From Kaistia sp. 32K (lineage in GTDB: Bacteria > Pseudomonadota > Alphaproteobacteria > Rhizobiales > Kaistiaceae): a DNA stretch of 64,000 nt. Position 1 is the stretch's first letter; each line of letters begins with the position of its first letter. The stretch lies in NCBI RefSeq assembly GCF_016629525.1, contig NZ_AP024269.1, forward strand, positions 5,074,501-5,138,500, read 5' to 3'. Both the position numbers and the translations under genes were made by a program. The notes below the pieces were generated by a model that saw only the letters and a list, made by a program, of their open reading frames with translations, had not been told where the DNA came from and made no database searches. Positions 62,076-64,000 of the stretch are shown here, one piece after another.

Positions 62076-63311
62076 TTAGAGAAAACTCCGTCCATGGGGT
62101 CCGGGCGCCAGCCCGAGATGCGCGGCGAGCGTCTCGCCGATATCGGCGAAACTGGTGCGCGCGCCGATGTCCTTGCCGGCCAGGCCAAGGCCGTTCGCAT
62201 CCCGCCCGAAGGCGAGGATCGGCACCTGCTCGCGGGTGTGGTCGCTGCCGCGCCAGGTCGGATCGCAGCCGTGGTCGGCCGTGATGACGACGAGATCGCC
62301 CGGCGCGAGGGCCGCCTCGATCTCGGGCACGCGCGCGTCGAAAGCCTCCAGCGCCGCGGCATAACCGGCGACGTCGCGGCGGTGGCCGTAGAGCGTGTCG
62401 AAATCGACGAGATTGGCGATGACGAGGTCGCCGGGCGCGGCGCGGGAAATCGCCTTGAGCGTTGCGTCGGTCAGCGCCCGGTTGCCGGCCGCCTTGGTCA
62501 CTTCCGAAATGCCCTGGTGGGCGAAGATGTCGCCGATCTTGCCGATCGCCAGCGTGCGGCCGCCGCTCGCGACGACGCGGTCGAGCAGGGTCGGCTCCGG
62601 CGGATTGACGGCATAGTCGCGCCGGTTGCCGGTGCGCTCGAAGGTTTCGGCCGTCTCGCCGAGGAAGGGTCGGGCGATGACGCGGCCGATTTTCAGGGGG
62701 TCGACGAGGCGGCGCACGGTCTCGCAGAGCGCATAGAGCCGGTCGAGGCCAAAATGGGTCTCGTGCGCGGCGATCTGCAGCACGGAATCGGCCGAGGTAT
62801 AACAGATCGGCTTCCCCGTCCGGATGTGCTCCTCGCCGAGTTCGGCGAGGATCGTCGTGCCGGAGGCGTGCTTGTTGCCGAGAATGCCGGGAAGTTCGCC
62901 CTCGCGGATCATCGCCTCGGTCAGCGAGGCCGGAAAGCACGGCTCGGTTTCGGGAAAATAGCCCCAGTCGAACGGCACCGGCACGGCGGCGATCTCCCAG
63001 TGGCCGGACGGCGTGTCCTTGCCGTTGGAGATCTCCGCCGCGTGGCCGTGGATGGCGTTCCTCGGCCCGGGGGCGGCGAGGCCGGCCGGCCAGCTGCCGC
63101 TCGCGCCTTCCGCGGCCGCGCCGAGGCCGAGGCGGGAAAGGTTCGGCAAAGTGAGGGGCCCCTGGCGCAGTCCCGCCCGGTCGCCGCGCCCTTCGGCGCA
63201 GGCGGCGGCGATGTGGCCGATGGTGTTCGCGCCCTCGTCGCCATAGGCCGACGCGTCGGGGGCGCCGCCAATGCCGACGGAGTCGAGTACAATCAGAATG
63301 GCGCGCGGCAT
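62076..63311 (-). CDS. deoB: Phosphopentomutase
   Basis: 411 residues from ATG 63311, starting [20 protein letters not shown] with the metal-binding Asp. The remaining alkaline-phosphatase-superfamily motifs are present: [25 protein letters not shown] and [24 protein letters not shown]. It interconverts (deoxy)ribose 1- and 5-phosphate in nucleoside breakdown. First gene of the deoB-add-binding-protein operon; divergent from upp. Confidence 0.96.
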   Translation of the reverse strand: MPRAILIVLDSVGIGGAPDASAYGDEGANTIGHIAAACAEGRGDRAGLRQGPLTLPNLSRLGLGAAAEGASGSWPAGLAAPGPRNAIHGHAAEISNGKDTPSGHWEIAAVPVPFDWGYFPETEPCFPASLTEAMIREGELPGILGNKHASGTTILAELGEEHIRTGKPICYTSADSVLQIAAHETHFGLDRLYALCETVRRLVDPLKIGRVIARPFLGETAETFERTGNRRDYAVNPPEPTLLDRVVASGGRTLAIGKIGDIFAHQGISEVTKAAGNRALTDATLKAISRAAPGDLVIANLVDFDTLYGHRRDVAGYAAALEAFDARVPEIEAALAPGDLVVITADHGCDPTWRGSDHTREQVPILAFGRDANGLGLAGKDIGARTSFADIGETLAAHLGLAPGPHGRSFL

Positions 63312-63485
63312 CGGGTTGCAATCTCTGCGAACAGGAACCTTCAGGATAGGCCGGGGCGGTCCCGCGCCACAAGCCGTGCCGTTCGATGGGGACAGCGACA
63401 ACAGGACCGCCACTTGACGTTGCGGCCCGGTTTCCAGCGGGGAGGCGGCGCGCTACGGTGGCGCGACAAGGATCAAGAGAGGCTG

Positions 63486-64000
63486 ATGATGAACGGCGTG
63501 ACGGTGATCAACCACCCCCTGGTGCAGCACAAGCTCACCATCATGCGCGACAAGCACACGTCGACCGCCGGCTTCCGCCGGCTGCTGCGCGAGATCTCGA
63601 CGCTGCTCTGCTACGAGGTGACGCGCGATCTCGAGATGACGACGACGACGATCGAGACGCCGATCACGGAAATGGAAGCGCCGACGCTGGCCGGCAAGAA
63701 GCTGGTGTTCGCCTCGGTGCTGCGCGCCGGCAACGGCCTGCTCGAAGGCATGCTTGACCTGGTGCCGGCGGCCCGCGTCGCCCATGTCGGCCTCTATCGC
63801 GACCCGAAGACGCTGCAGGCGGTCGAATATTACTTCAAGGCGCCGGATAGCCTCGACGAGCGGCTCACCATCGTCGTGGATCCGATGCTGGCGACCGGCA
63901 ATTCCGCCATCGCCGCCGTCGATCGGCTGATGGAGCGCGGCGCCAAGGATATCCGTTTCCTCTGCCTGCTGGCGACGCCGGAAGGCATCGCCAATTTCCA
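63486..64000 (+). CDS. upp: Uracil phosphoribosyltransferase (cut by window end)
   Basis: The first 171 residues are present and no stop occurs before the window ends. [22 protein letters not shown] opens the protein; [13 protein letters not shown] and the PRPP-binding [12 protein letters not shown] are diagnostic. It makes UMP from uracil and PRPP. Full length would be about 209 residues. Divergent from deoB. Confidence 0.96.
   Translation, partial: MMNGVTVINHPLVQHKLTIMRDKHTSTAGFRRLLREISTLLCYEVTRDLEMTTTTIETPITEMEAPTLAGKKLVFASVLRAGNGLLEGMLDLVPAARVAHVGLYRDPKTLQAVEYYFKAPDSLDERLTIVVDPMLATGNSAIAAVDRLMERGAKDIRFLCLLATPEGIANF

Noticed and set aside
1..64000. CRISPR arrays, intact insertion sequences, rRNA genes
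   Set aside because: No regularly spaced repeats, no transposase with terminal inverted repeats and no rRNA-like sequence were seen.

Overview
The window is GC-rich chromosomal DNA of an alphaproteobacterium, most likely Hyphomicrobiales (Rhizobiales). The signs are many FCD-type GntR, LacI and LysR regulators paired with ABC uptake operons, a split transketolase, CTCCCCTTGAGGG-type intergenic palindromes, and housekeeping genes of alphaproteobacterial type (typA, ppa, upp, deoB, YggT and DUF167 proteins). Genus cannot be fixed from the sequence alone.

Layout. (1) 0-7.3 kb: a partial flavoprotein, an FCD GntR regulator and a divergent operon of a polar-amino-acid-type ABC transporter (binding protein, permease, ATPase), a cyclic-amidase-like amidohydrolase and an SDR; probably uptake and opening of a small cyclic amide. 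(2) 7.5-12.2 kb: LysR, dienelactone hydrolase, RibD-C/DHFR-like reductase, SDR and an exported beta-barrel-like protein. (3) 12.3-19.3 kb: a carbohydrate operon on the minus strand (solute-binding protein, two permeases, a GntR with two winged-helix domains, a 761-residue glycosyl-hydrolase-like protein) without its own ATPase; two near-identical operators bracket it. (4) 19.3-25.7 kb: a copper-resistance island, visibly more AT-rich in parts (CopL-like Cys-rich protein, lipoprotein, TolC-type channel, multicopper oxidase, cupredoxin, a CusF split by a -1 frameshift, DUF1344), bordered by a phage-like kinase remnant and a broken SRAP/YedK gene. (5) 25.7-30.9 kb: LLM flavin oxidoreductase, MFS exporter, two LysR genes and a DJ-1/Hsp31-like protein.

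(6) 31-46.5 kb: the most notable region, a sugar or polyol catabolic cluster: ribose-type ABC transporter, PRISE-type reductase, two further SDRs, DUF4432 mutarotase-like protein, SMP-30 lactonase, FCD GntR, two-subunit transketolase, glycerol-dehydrogenase-like enzyme and aldehyde dehydrogenase. No sugar kinase or aldolase is present. Intergenic copies of ATATATGATGC tie its transcription units together, and a further copy lies at the GntR of region 1. (7) 46.7-53.6 kb: a LacI-controlled sugar operon (ABC transporter plus Gfo/Idh/MocA dehydrogenase) behind a perfect TGTAACCGGTTACA operator, next to a decayed OppF-like ATPase.

(8) 54.5-64 kb: core genes: tRNA-Ala(CGC), YggT, DUF167, DUF3828, ppa, GNAT, typA, MarR, and a nucleoside-salvage set (deoB-add-PhnD-like binding protein, with upp divergent and cut by the window end).

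All calls come from reading motifs, spacing and translation by eye; no database search was made.
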